Source of the DNA: a virus | IMG/VR virus record: IMGVR_UViG_3300022821_000084 | Coordinates: 1 to 29,159 of that record | Direction: 5' to 3' (one strand) | DNA length: 29,159 nucleotides | In this document: piece by piece, positions 1 through 8,243 of the stretch | Layout of the letters: each line of letters starts with the position of its first letter | How positions within the stretch are numbered: the first letter of the stretch is position 1 | The notes under the pieces: model-generated | Told to the model about the DNA's origin: nothing | Database searches by the model: none | The model's input: the letters and a program-made list of their open reading frames with translations, nothing else | Position numbers and translations under genes: made by a program

Positions 1-543
1 AAACTCGACCCATGCAGAAGTGGTTACGAAAACTTAGTCAAGTATTATCCTGATTTTGATATGACGATGGTTGAGTTTTTAGAGTTAGAACATATCCCTC
101 ATAACGATAAAGCGTGGCTAATAAGGAGAATGGTTGATGTTAATATTTTAAAATGGTGGTCATTAGAATGTGCGAAGTCAGTTGCTCATATTTACAATAA
201 AAAATACCCTAAAGATAATAGGGTTAATGAGTGCTTAAAAGCTAATAAAGATTTCTTGTTAGGCTTAATATCGTTAGATGAATTATTAATAAAAAGACGT
301 GCGGCTTCTGATGCCGCTGCTTATGCTGCCTCTTCTACTTCTTATGATGTTGATGCTGCTTCTGCGGCTGCGGCTGCGGCTTCTGATGATGATGCTGCTG
401 CTTCTTATGCTGCTGATGCTTCTGCTTATGCTTATGCTTATGCTTATGCTTATTCTGCTTATGCTTATACTTATGCTAAAAAAGAGCAATGGGACATTAA
501 TTTTATGTTACTAATTCGTATATTAAAAGATGAGGGGGAATAG
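1..543 (+). CDS. Immunity-like Ala/Tyr/Ser-rich repeat protein, 5' partial
   Basis: The reading frame is open from the first base, so the ATG at 61 is not the likely start: upstream codons read KLDPCRSGYENLVKYYPDFD, resembling the N-terminus (C-x4-G-Y/F ahead of the first conserved block) of the 'putative immunity protein' (Imm-5-like) family found in bacteria and phages. The middle carries WLIRRMVD, ECAKSVAHIY and NRVNECLKANKDFLLGLIS, matching the family pattern of a helical domain, then 'D-R-P-x-x-A-I-x-A' and a long Ala-rich tail. Here the tail (nt 301-477) is Ala, Ser, Asp and Tyr, ending in near-perfect Ala-Tyr dipeptides before KKEQWDINFMLL. The family role is inferred from toxin-immunity neighbourhoods; its role in phages is unknown. 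The next gene starts directly after the stop codon. Confidence 0.7.
   Translation, partial: KLDPCRSGYENLVKYYPDFDMTMVEFLELEHIPHNDKAWLIRRMVDVNILKWWSLECAKSVAHIYNKKYPKDNRVNECLKANKDFLLGLISLDELLIKRRAASDAAAYAASSTSYDVDAASAAAAAASDDDAAASYAADASAYAYAYAYAYSAYAYTYAKKEQWDINFMLLIRILKDEGE
424..474 (+). repeat. GCTTAT hexanucleotide tandem repeat inside the immunity-like gene
   Basis: Five perfect GCTTAT units (424-453), an interrupting TCT, two more perfect units (457-468) and one ACTTAT unit (469-474). Each unit encodes Ala-Tyr in frame. GCGGCT and GAT/GCT runs lie just upstream (about 362-410). As the unit is 6 bp, slippage changes protein length without a frameshift. Confidence 0.9.
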
Positions 544-732
544 ATGTATAAAAAAGAAAAGTTAAATGAAATTGCTAGATATTGTGCAAAGGAAAGTGCT
601 GGAGGATACATGTGGGCAGATTACATTCTAAGCATTATTCTCGAATGTGATTTTAGAGATTCTCAACAACTTTACAACAAATTATATAAAAAGGATGAAT
701 TGGATGATAGTGGTATTTTGGTTAGTAAATAA
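544..732 (+). CDS. Small hypothetical protein (62 aa)
   Basis: The ATG follows directly after the stop of the previous gene, and a purine-rich GAGGGGGAATAG serves as ribosome binding site, so the two are translationally linked. The product is small, charged and mainly helical by composition (MYKKEKLNEIARYCAKESAG, then WADYILSIILECDFRDSQQL). It has no signal peptide or membrane segment, and I do not recognise a family. Its position suggests the same accessory transcript as the immunity-like gene. Confidence 0.6.
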   Translation: MYKKEKLNEIARYCAKESAGGYMWADYILSIILECDFRDSQQLYNKLYKKDELDDSGILVSK

Positions 733-806
733 TTATGCATGTATCTGGGATACGGAAATTAGTATAAAATAATAATATACGATAATTAGTATAGATTGGA
801 GAAAAC

Positions 807-1535
807 ATGTTTAAGCATTACAAATACCATCATGAACATATTGCAGTTATGTGCGAGAGTAATTTAGGAAAGTACTTTGACGAATACCTTAGACCAGATC
901 TTAAACCTAGATCCCTAAGAGACTTCGGAGATTATGGGCATGAAAATCCTCACTACTTTAGCGCAATCTTCGCTTGCTTACTTGAACTTAAAGAGGGAGC
1001 TGTATCGTCTATTATGTATAAGTCTTTCTATAGGAATGAAGTATTAAAAAACTGTAGGGTAGAGGCGGGATTATATTCTAGACAACCTTTCGGAGCCAAT
1101 GCATATCCTGAAGATCATCCAAGTGGTGAAGAGTGGAACTATATTTCTAAGGATGAATATGTAGGGATAACTTACTTCGCTAATCCTGACGAGAGAATGG
1201 AGATAGTAGAATGGGGAGCTGGTCACTCATGGACCTATGACGACTATAAGAAGAAAACAACTTTAAGAAGATGGCATCCGTGGGCTAATCAATACTATTA
1301 TGTCGAGGCTTCTAAGTGGTACTCTACTAATTGGATACAACGATTAGCCTTTAAACTATCCAAGAAGCACGAAGGAAAAGACGACTCAGTAATTAAAGAC
1401 TACATAAGAGGTAGAGTATTAGGAGAAGATATCGCAGGAATTACCGATTTCTTAGCAGCTATACGCACTTATTTCCCTAAAAAGCATCCTTTTTGCTTCA
1501 TGGCTGAAGAAATTTACTACACTAAACTAGTCTAA
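807..1535 (+). CDS. Unrecognised phage protein rich in aromatic residues (242 aa)
   Basis: The start is supported by GGAGA about 5 nt upstream. The protein has no membrane segment and is unusually rich in Tyr, Trp and His. Segments include VEAGLYSRQPFGANAYPEDH, SKDEYVGITYFA, EWGAGHSWTYDD and RRWHPWANQYYYVEASKWYS. A 'GLYSR...SKDEYVGI' pattern resembles a hypothetical protein type I have seen in other phage genomes, often described without a function, so I assign none. The 74-bp gap upstream has an AATTAGTATA direct repeat (757-766, 784-793) and a GTATC/GATAC inverted repeat (741-753), which could hold a weak promoter or operator, but no good -35 is visible. Confidence 0.7.
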   Translation: MFKHYKYHHEHIAVMCESNLGKYFDEYLRPDLKPRSLRDFGDYGHENPHYFSAIFACLLELKEGAVSSIMYKSFYRNEVLKNCRVEAGLYSRQPFGANAYPEDHPSGEEWNYISKDEYVGITYFANPDERMEIVEWGAGHSWTYDDYKKKTTLRRWHPWANQYYYVEASKWYSTNWIQRLAFKLSKKHEGKDDSVIKDYIRGRVLGEDIAGITDFLAAIRTYFPKKHPFCFMAEEIYYTKLV

Positions 1536-1554
1536 TTTCTCATGAATATCGTCA

Positions 1555-1584
1555 GTGATATCATCATTTATGAGGTGATATCAC
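1555..1584 (+). promoter_or_regulatory. Palindromic repeat and hairpin covering a ribosome binding site
   Basis: GTGATATCAT (1555-1564) and the perfect palindrome GTGATATCAC (1575-1584) lie 20 bp apart start to start, ending at the ATG at 1585. Read as RNA, 1555-1567 can pair with 1570-1584 with only a 2-nt bulge, burying the Shine-Dalgarno GAGGTGA (1572-1578). It could be a DNA operator or a translational switch. Structure seen directly; function inferred. Confidence 0.5.
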
Positions 1585-1818
1585 ATGAGCGATTTAAAAC
1601 TACTAAAGTTCCCTACAACTTCAGACGAGCGCATACAAAGAAATATTGATCGACTAGCTAAAGAGCTTTGGGAATCCGAAGACGGGGAGCATGTCATTGA
1701 AATACTTAGGATATGTGAAGAATATGTCTTATGTTTAGAGGATGATGTCGAGACAAGTCTAGCCCTTGTCAATCTTCAAACGACTATAATACTTCTTGAA
1801 AAATACTTTAATTGTTAA
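1585..1818 (+). CDS. Small acidic hypothetical protein (77 aa)
   Basis: A good ribosome binding site, GAGGTGA, sits 6 nt before the ATG but inside a strong potential hairpin (1555-1584), so translation may be controlled. The product is acidic and helix-forming (DERIQRNIDRLAKELWESED, then HVIEILRICEEYVLCLEDDV) with several hydrophobic stretches too short and charged to be membrane segments. No family is recognised. A strong terminator follows 30 bp after the stop, so this is the last gene of the first transcript. Confidence 0.65.
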   Translation: MSDLKLLKFPTTSDERIQRNIDRLAKELWESEDGEHVIEILRICEEYVLCLEDDVETSLALVNLQTTIILLEKYFNC

Positions 1819-1847
1819 TACCATATAGCCAACCTCTCTCAGGGTAT

Positions 1848-1899
1848 CCCGCTTCGGTTTGTGTGTTTGTGTCTCCTTACCGTCGAAGCGGGTTTTTAC
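1848..1899 (+). terminator. Rho-independent terminator with a long loop
   Basis: Perfect 9-bp stem CCCGCTTCG (1848-1856) / CGAAGCGGG (1884-1892) followed directly by TTTTT and a further T-rich stretch. The 27-nt GT-rich loop is longer than usual. It separates the accessory genes 1-1818 from the metallophosphoesterase. Confidence 0.8.
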
Positions 1900-1957
1900 T
1901 TTCTAAATAAATAAATCTACCATTTAGTTAATTAATATTTAGCCAAGGATGGTATTT

Positions 1958-2704
1958 ATGATTAAGAAAGCCCTAGTGATCCCCGATTGCCACATCCCCT
2001 ATGAAGATAAACGAGCTTACGAATTAATGTTAGCAGTAGCAAAGGACGTAGATCCTGATGAGATAGTCATACTCGGAGACTATGCAGATTTTTATTCTCT
2101 CTCTAGTCATGGACGAGATTCGGCTGTCACCGAACAACTACAAGACGAAATATTTGAAGTCGTTAAAAGATTAAAACAACTTAATAGATTATTCCCTAAT
2201 GCTAAGAAAGTTTATATAGAGGGGAATCACGAATACAGGATGGCAAGATATATTAATTCTCGATGTCCTGATCTGTATGGCTTTGTGGATACTCGCATAG
2301 TTCTAGAATTAGACTTATTAGGATGGGAGTTTGTACCGTATTGCCCAAATCAAAAGCATCCTGTTTTGGGTTCCAAACTAATTGCACGTCATGAGCCCTT
2401 AGCCGGAGGAAAGCATGTAGCACAGAACAGCGTAGAGAAAGCAATGCACTCATTAATTTTTGGTCATACACACCGAATACAAGAAGCTCAAGTCGTGACG
2501 ATTCATGGAGAGAACTATCGGGGGATTTCAAACGGATGGTTAGGCGACTCCACGCATCCGGTGATGCAATATGTAAAAAATCATCATCAATGGGCATTAG
2601 GCTTCTCCGTTACAACCGTATTAGATGATGGTACATGGTTTAATAACCTATTGCACATTATCAATTATAAGTGCATTTACGAGGGCAATTTATATGAGAA
2701 TTAG
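1958..2704 (+). CDS. Calcineurin-like metallophosphoesterase
   Basis: The metal-binding signature of the calcineurin-type phosphoesterase family is complete: D10-x-H12 (PDCHIP), GD41 (LGDYADF), GN90-H91-E (EGNHEYR), H145 (IARHEP) and GHTH at 169-172. At 248 aa the protein is a single catalytic domain. Such enzymes are two-metal phosphomonoesterases or phosphodiesterases; the substrate cannot be told from sequence, and phage relatives may act on nucleic acid ends or cyclic nucleotides. An upstream in-frame ATG at 1949 is possible, but AAGG abuts it; the ATG at 1958 has AAGGA with an 8-nt spacer and gives a start right before the first beta strand. It lies after a terminator, so it probably has its own promoter, though none is convincing. 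Confidence 0.9.
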   Translation: MIKKALVIPDCHIPYEDKRAYELMLAVAKDVDPDEIVILGDYADFYSLSSHGRDSAVTEQLQDEIFEVVKRLKQLNRLFPNAKKVYIEGNHEYRMARYINSRCPDLYGFVDTRIVLELDLLGWEFVPYCPNQKHPVLGSKLIARHEPLAGGKHVAQNSVEKAMHSLIFGHTHRIQEAQVVTIHGENYRGISNGWLGDSTHPVMQYVKNHHQWALGFSVTTVLDDGTWFNNLLHIINYKCIYEGNLYEN

Positions 2705-2768
2705 CTTGAATAACGAGGGGAGTTATCGTACTATCGGGCATCAATTTAACACCATAGGAGGCACAATT

Positions 2769-3023
2769 ATGGAATGGCATACCTTACCCGATCCGAAAGA
2801 AGCACCAAGTCAGTTAGACAAGTTACTAGATCTTTACAATAAGGTAGATGAGAACATCTCGGGGTTAGAAAACGCCATGTTAGATAGCTCATTCTATTGC
2901 ATATTTAAGTGGGAAAATAGAGACATCAACCTAAATTTAGTTAACCAAGACGCTATTAAAGACAGTATTAGAGATCTAAGACAAATCAAAAAAGAAATTT
3001 TAGAGTTATCAGTAAGGTCTTAG
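2769..3023 (+). CDS. Small hypothetical helical protein (84 aa)
   Basis: I place the start at 2769 because AGGAGG (2756-2761) lies 7 nt upstream. The frame is open further 5', and an ATG at 2694 with GAGGG 8 nt upstream would give 109 aa overlapping the metallophosphoesterase stop; that is a real alternative. The product (MEWHTLPDPKEAPSQLDKLL, then LYNKVDENISGLENAMLD) has heptad-like spacing and ends with IRDLRQIKKEILELSVR, so it is probably helical or coiled-coil. No family recognised. A strong terminator follows 40 bp later. Confidence 0.6.
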   Translation: MEWHTLPDPKEAPSQLDKLLDLYNKVDENISGLENAMLDSSFYCIFKWENRDINLNLVNQDAIKDSIRDLRQIKKEILELSVRS

Positions 3024-3064
3024 GCTGTTTTTGTGCCAACGATCCGCAGTTTAAGACTTTAGCC

Positions 3065-3088
3065 CCCCCCATTACGGGGGGTTTTTTT
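3065..3088 (+). terminator. Strong rho-independent terminator
   Basis: C-run paired with a G6-run around the loop ATTAC, followed by seven T. The C-run is 8 long (3063-3070), so the exact register can vary. It insulates the accessory block from the packaging operon. Confidence 0.85.
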
Positions 3089-3092
3089 GCAT

Positions 3093-3123
3093 TATGCACA
3101 ATAAACAGCAAAAGTAGTGCATA
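3093..3123 (+). promoter_or_regulatory. Inverted repeat upstream of the late promoter
   Basis: TATGCAC (3093-3099) and GTGCATA (3117-3123), perfect 7-bp arms with a 17-nt gap, ending 25 bp before the -35 box at 3149. The spacing fits a dimeric regulator site or an activator site, but no regulator gene is seen here. The function is a guess. Confidence 0.3.
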
Positions 3124-3148
3124 TTGAAGCCCCAATGCCCTATAGTTA

Positions 3149-3177
3149 TTGACATAAAGAAAGTACGATCTTAGTAT
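3149..3177 (+). promoter_or_regulatory. Sigma-70 type promoter for the packaging/structural operon
   Basis: A perfect -35 box TTGACA (3149-3154), a 17-bp spacer and the -10 box TAGTAT (3172-3177, 5 of 6). It lies between the terminator at 3065-3088 and the small terminase gene, so transcription from about 3184 would give a leader of about 38 nt. This is the best promoter in the window and probably reads far into the structural genes. Confidence 0.75.
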
Positions 3178-3221
3178 TAACTCATAGAGCTGTGCTTAAA
3201 ACATAAAACTCCGTGGGGATT

Positions 3222-3659
3222 ATGGAAGAAACAAAGAAAACCGTAGGTCAACCGACCAAGTATCACAATGAAATGCCTAAATTATTACTAGAGTTTTACT
3301 CTCGCCCTATGTTCATATATGAAGATCAGGAAGTCGCTACCCCCAAAGGTGTGGTGACGGTTAGCGTTAAGACTCCAAACGAGTTTCCTATAGTAGAGGG
3401 TTTCTGCTCAGAGCAGGACATATGCACCGATACATTCTACGAATGGTGTAAGGTGCATAAGCCATTCTCCGAGGCATATAAGAAATCTAAGGCTAAACAG
3501 GCTAAGAAACTTATCAATCATGGGTTATTTGGTACGTATAACGCCTCTATAACTCGACTACTAATGTCTAACTGTACAGACTACAGAGAAGTCAAAGATG
3601 TAGAAGAGGTCAAAGAGATCAAAGTAGTGTTGACTGATGACCGAGCTTCAAAACTTTAA
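3222..3659 (+). CDS. Terminase small subunit
   Basis: Role inferred from position directly ahead of the large terminase (23-bp overlap) and from the fold signature: an N-terminal GQPTKYHNEMPKLLLEFYSR block as in many phage small terminases, a helix-turn-helix-like part around CSEQDICTDTFYEWCKVH (conserved pattern of 'T.. Y.W...h..F..a...' in this class) and a helical segment FSEAYKKSKAKQAKKL followed by a variable acidic end. It would bind the packaging site and load the large subunit. A GTG at 3213 in the same frame is an alternative start but has no ribosome binding site; the ATG at 3222 has GGGGA only 2 nt away, so the start is uncertain. Confidence 0.82.
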   Translation: MEETKKTVGQPTKYHNEMPKLLLEFYSRPMFIYEDQEVATPKGVVTVSVKTPNEFPIVEGFCSEQDICTDTFYEWCKVHKPFSEAYKKSKAKQAKKLINHGLFGTYNASITRLLMSNCTDYREVKDVEEVKEIKVVLTDDRASKL

Positions 3660-4911
3660 GCTAACCGATAAGCAATCGGACGCTCTCGATTTATGTATAG
3701 GACCGGCTAAGAACATCATGTTATATGGTGGCTCTAGATCAGGTAAAACATTCTTCGCATGCTGGGCAGTAACTATGCGGGCTATCATGGAGCCTAATAG
3801 TCGTCACTGTATATTGAGAGAGAAGTTCAACGCTGCTAAACGCTCATTGTGGTTAGATACATTCCCTAAATTATTCGCTATTGCTTTCCCTGATATACCA
3901 TTTAAAGCACATGGCACGGATTACTATTGGAGACTACCTAATGGATCAGAAATATGGATCGGAGGACTTGACTCGAAAGATCGTACCGAGAAGATTCTTG
4001 GTAATGAATACTCTACATTGTATTTTAATGAATGTTCACAACTCGACTATAGTTCCATTCAGATGGCTCGTACTCGTTTGGCGCAAAGGAACGGGCTTGC
4101 TAAGAAAACTTATTACGATCAAAACCCGCCGGTAAAGACTCATTGGAGTTACTGGTTATTTGAAAAGAAGCTCAATCCAGTAGATGATGAGCCTCTCCTA
4201 GATCCCGAGCAATATGTATCTATAAGGATGAATCCTTCAGATAACTTAGACAATATCGATGATGAATATATAGCACTATTAAAGACAATGCCCGAAGCCG
4301 AGAGAAAGCGTTTCCTATTAGGAGAGTACTCAGACGAGTCAGATGGTCAAATCTATTACGGGTTCAATAGAGAAGAACACGTCAAAGAGTTAGTCCTTCC
4401 TAAGCATGGAACTGTTTATATCGGGATGGACTTCAATGTTAATCCTATGACGGCTACTATTATCAAATACGTTAACAATATATTCTACGTATATGATGAA
4501 GTCTTTTTAGAAAACTCTGACACGTATAGAATGGTAGATGAGCTGAAGAAACGTAAGTTCTTCGGTGTCGTAATACCAGATAGCACGGGTAAGAATAGAA
4601 AGACATCAGGACGATCGGACCACGATATCCTAAAGGATGCAGGGTTTAAGATTCCAAGTGTAAGAAATCCATTCGTAACTGATCGGGTAAATAACGCTAA
4701 TCGTTTGTTTACATCCGGTAGGGTGATCGTGCATCCTAGATGCAAGAAGCTTATTAATGATTTAGAGAAAGTAGCTTGGAAGGATAACAAGATAGATCAG
4801 AAAACAAATCCTATGCTTTCTCACGTTTCAGATTCTTTGACATACGCATTATGGCATTTAGATCCAATAGGTAATAATATTAAACCAATTAGCATACAAA
4901 CATATAGGTAG
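3637..4911 (+). CDS. terL: Terminase large subunit (packaging ATPase and nuclease)
   Basis: All core motifs are visible in 424 aa. The ATPase part has Walker A GGSRSGKT (31-38), Walker B TLYFNE (127-132, catalytic E132) and a coupling motif YDQNPP (160-165). The C-terminal RNase H-like nuclease has D265 in GMDFNVNP, D315 in VIPDS and D399 in HVSDSLTYALWHL. The enzyme powers DNA translocation into the prohead through the portal and cuts the concatemer. It overlaps the small subunit by 23 bp and is followed 4 bp later by the portal gene. The Walker B aspartate position is Asn (FNE), as occurs in some phage terminases. Confidence 0.97.
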   Translation: MTELQNFKLTDKQSDALDLCIGPAKNIMLYGGSRSGKTFFACWAVTMRAIMEPNSRHCILREKFNAAKRSLWLDTFPKLFAIAFPDIPFKAHGTDYYWRLPNGSEIWIGGLDSKDRTEKILGNEYSTLYFNECSQLDYSSIQMARTRLAQRNGLAKKTYYDQNPPVKTHWSYWLFEKKLNPVDDEPLLDPEQYVSIRMNPSDNLDNIDDEYIALLKTMPEAERKRFLLGEYSDESDGQIYYGFNREEHVKELVLPKHGTVYIGMDFNVNPMTATIIKYVNNIFYVYDEVFLENSDTYRMVDELKKRKFFGVVIPDSTGKNRKTSGRSDHDILKDAGFKIPSVRNPFVTDRVNNANRLFTSGRVIVHPRCKKLINDLEKVAWKDNKIDQKTNPMLSHVSDSLTYALWHLDPIGNNIKPISIQTYR

Positions 4912-4915
4912 GACC

Positions 4916-6543
<1,628 letters not shown>

Positions 6544-6544
<1 letters not shown>

Positions 6545-7065
6545 TGGCTGATCTCGCAGGAAAACGAAAGATCTCAGTAGATAAATCTGAGCAGGAGATC
6601 AACTTACGGACTCTCCTAAAGCGTACACCTAGTCAAGGCGAGAAAAAAGTATTCGCTGATATGGCTATACAGTTAATAAACGAAAGAACATTAGACGGGA
6701 ATGATATAGACGGTAGAGACTTTACTAAATACTCAGAAGCCTATGCAGATAAGAAAGGCGTTAGTCGAGAATCTGTAGATCTATTCCTAGACGGCGGCAT
6801 GTTGGGCGCAATCAAGGAGACAGGATCTACTAGAGATAAGGTCAAGATAGGAATAACGGGAGGGGAAGAGGCGGCTAAGTCACATGGACATAATACAGGC
6901 GGCGGCTTCCTACCTAAGAGAGAGTTTTTCGGGATCACTAGACTAGAAGCCGATAAGATAGCTAAAGATATTGGGATAAGTGCTAAAGCCGAAGAGCCTA
7001 GACGCAGGACATTAGCCGAGCTTAAAGCCCTATTAGCTACCTTAGTTTTGGAGAGAGATGGCTAG
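6544..7065 (+). CDS. Virion morphogenesis-like protein
   Basis: 173 aa, start codon overlapping the portal stop by one base. The C-terminal part, HNTGGGFLPKREFFGITRLE followed by KIAKDIG, resembles the 'P-x-R-x-F-F/L-G' signature of phage virion morphogenesis/tail completion proteins (Mu gpG-like). Upstream, FTKYSEAYADKKG and LFLDGGMLGAIKE also fit that class (the usual 'F...sp.Y...K' and 'L..tG.l...l' blocks). It probably acts at the neck or in joining head and tail. Overlaps the next gene by 8 bp. Family assignment is from pattern memory only. Confidence 0.6.
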
Positions 7066-7558
7066 GCTAATACTAACTAACCTAAAAGAGATAACGGTAG
7101 ATCTGAGAAAGCGTATCACTGAGATCCTTAGGGATCCTAGTGTCAGATCAGGGCTAGGAGAAATCCTGGTAGACTATATTAGGACTCAGACATTTGGCAC
7201 ACCTAAGCAAAGCACTAAAGACCGTCGGCAATATCTAGAGAGATATAACAAAGTAGATAAGGATTATAACTCCGGCAAGATTAAAGCTATCTTTACGGGA
7301 GAGCTATTAAACGATCTAGCCGGCAATGTTAAGGCTAATTTCAAAGGCGGCAAGGCTACTTTTGAGTTTGCACAATCCAATAAGAAGCATAAGAAATACC
7401 AAGGCAAGAAGAAAAAAATAGGTTCAACTAGGTCAGCATATTCAGCTATACAGTCAGGATTAGAATCGCTAGGATATGACTATATAGAAGTTGACGACGC
7501 AACTATAGATAAAATGACTCAATTTATACAAGATACACTATTGAGGAAACTAAGATAA
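7058..7558 (+). CDS. Minor head/neck protein, morphogenesis-like
   Basis: 166 aa, basic, overlapping the previous gene by 8 bp. It begins with a helical part (LTNLKEITVDLRKRITEILR), then VDYIRTQTFG, a basic linker, IFTGELLNDLAGNVKANFKG and a Lys-rich stretch NKKHKKYQGKKKK, and ends with helices. The 'FTGELLNDL' block parallels the 'LTGRMLNSL'-like block of phage head-tail completion proteins, and the partner gene upstream shares the same layout. A neck or minor head role is likely; the exact role is unknown. Confidence 0.55.
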   Translation: MARLILTNLKEITVDLRKRITEILRDPSVRSGLGEILVDYIRTQTFGTPKQSTKDRRQYLERYNKVDKDYNSGKIKAIFTGELLNDLAGNVKANFKGGKATFEFAQSNKKHKKYQGKKKKIGSTRSAYSAIQSGLESLGYDYIEVDDATIDKMTQFIQDTLLRKLR

Positions 7559-7568
7559 TTTAGAGTAT

Positions 7569-7598
7569 TTGACACTCAACAACTAAAGGAAGTAAAAT
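7569..7598 (+). promoter_or_regulatory. Possible internal promoter overlapping the scaffold start
   Basis: TTGACA (7569-7574), 18-bp spacer, TAAAAT (7593-7598). The -10 box contains the first bases of the scaffold ATG (7597), so a transcript from here would lack that start and would mainly serve the major capsid gene. The match may be chance, because the -10 is also a start region. Confidence 0.35.
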
Positions 7599-8214
7599 GG
7601 AAGGAAATGTCAAGGTCAGTGACCAAACAAACGACGGTAGTACCGACGATGGAATCAACGAAAAGAAAGTAGAGGCTGTACAGAATCCCGCCGATGATTA
7701 TCGACGTGATATGTTTAAGTTTAAGAGTGAGGCTAAAAGTCTACGAGATGAGTTAGACGAGTACAAACTCAAAGAACAAGAACAAGCCGGAAACTTGCAA
7801 GAAGTTATCGCTAAACTAAAGGGGGAGAACAGACAATTAAAACAGTCTGTAGCTAAGTCGGAAGTTAGCTTTGCAGAAGGTAAGATCGAGGATGCTATTA
7901 AAACAGTAGCCTCTAAACTAGGCTGTACTGATCCTGAAACTTTCTACCGATTAGTTGAAAGAAGCGACATTGACATTATAGAGCTGGACGATAAGTTCAG
8001 AGCTAATAAAGAAGATATTAATAGTATTGTAGATAAGTACCGCAAGAACTATGAACATCTAGGATTTTTTAATAAGAAGGTTAATATTGTCGATGGAGTA
8101 CCTAACAGTAAACCAAACAATAAACCAGTAAAACAAAAGGCGTTATCTGATATGAGTCAAGAAGAACTTATGTCCCTAGCGGCAGATACAGGACTTAAAA
8201 GAATTAATCGTTAA
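7597..8214 (+). CDS. Capsid scaffolding protein
   Basis: 205 aa directly upstream of the major capsid gene, the usual place. The composition fits a scaffold: a disordered acidic N-terminus, a heptad-rich coiled coil from about residue 32 to 90 (MFKFKSEAKSLRDELDEYKL, then LQEVIAKLKGENRQLKQSVA), a helical centre and a Lys-rich C-terminus (NSKPNNKPVKQKALSDMSQE) that would contact the capsid protein. No protease motif is seen, so the scaffold probably leaves intact. AAGGAAG lies close upstream of the start. Confidence 0.85.
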   Translation: MEGNVKVSDQTNDGSTDDGINEKKVEAVQNPADDYRRDMFKFKSEAKSLRDELDEYKLKEQEQAGNLQEVIAKLKGENRQLKQSVAKSEVSFAEGKIEDAIKTVASKLGCTDPETFYRLVERSDIDIIELDDKFRANKEDINSIVDKYRKNYEHLGFFNKKVNIVDGVPNSKPNNKPVKQKALSDMSQEELMSLAADTGLKRINR

Positions 8215-8218
8215 CAAA

Positions 8219-8243
8219 ATAACAAGGAAGGTTAAAGATGGCT
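8219..8243 (+). promoter_or_regulatory. Strong translation start region of the major capsid gene
   Basis: The 25 bases up to codon 2 are identical to those at the major tail protein gene (13301-13325). The core is AACAAGGAAGGTTAAAGATG, with AAGGAAGG as Shine-Dalgarno. Only these two genes, encoding the most abundant virion proteins, carry it. Confidence 0.8.

Noticed and set aside
286-514. Open frames on both strands across the Ala/Tyr repeat (67 aa on minus, 71 aa on plus)
   Set aside because: They are shadows of the GCTTAT and GCT/GAT repeats; the products are Ser/Ile or Leu/Met runs with no start signal, while the third frame has the family pattern.
757-793. Promoter pair built on AATTAGTATA repeats before the gene at 807
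   Set aside because: The -10-like boxes are fair, but no -35 box lies 16-18 bp upstream of either; left as a note only.
2625-2768. Longer form of the small gene beginning at 2625
   Set aside because: The extension overlaps the metallophosphoesterase gene and has no ribosome binding site; AGGAGG supports 2769 (2694 remains possible).
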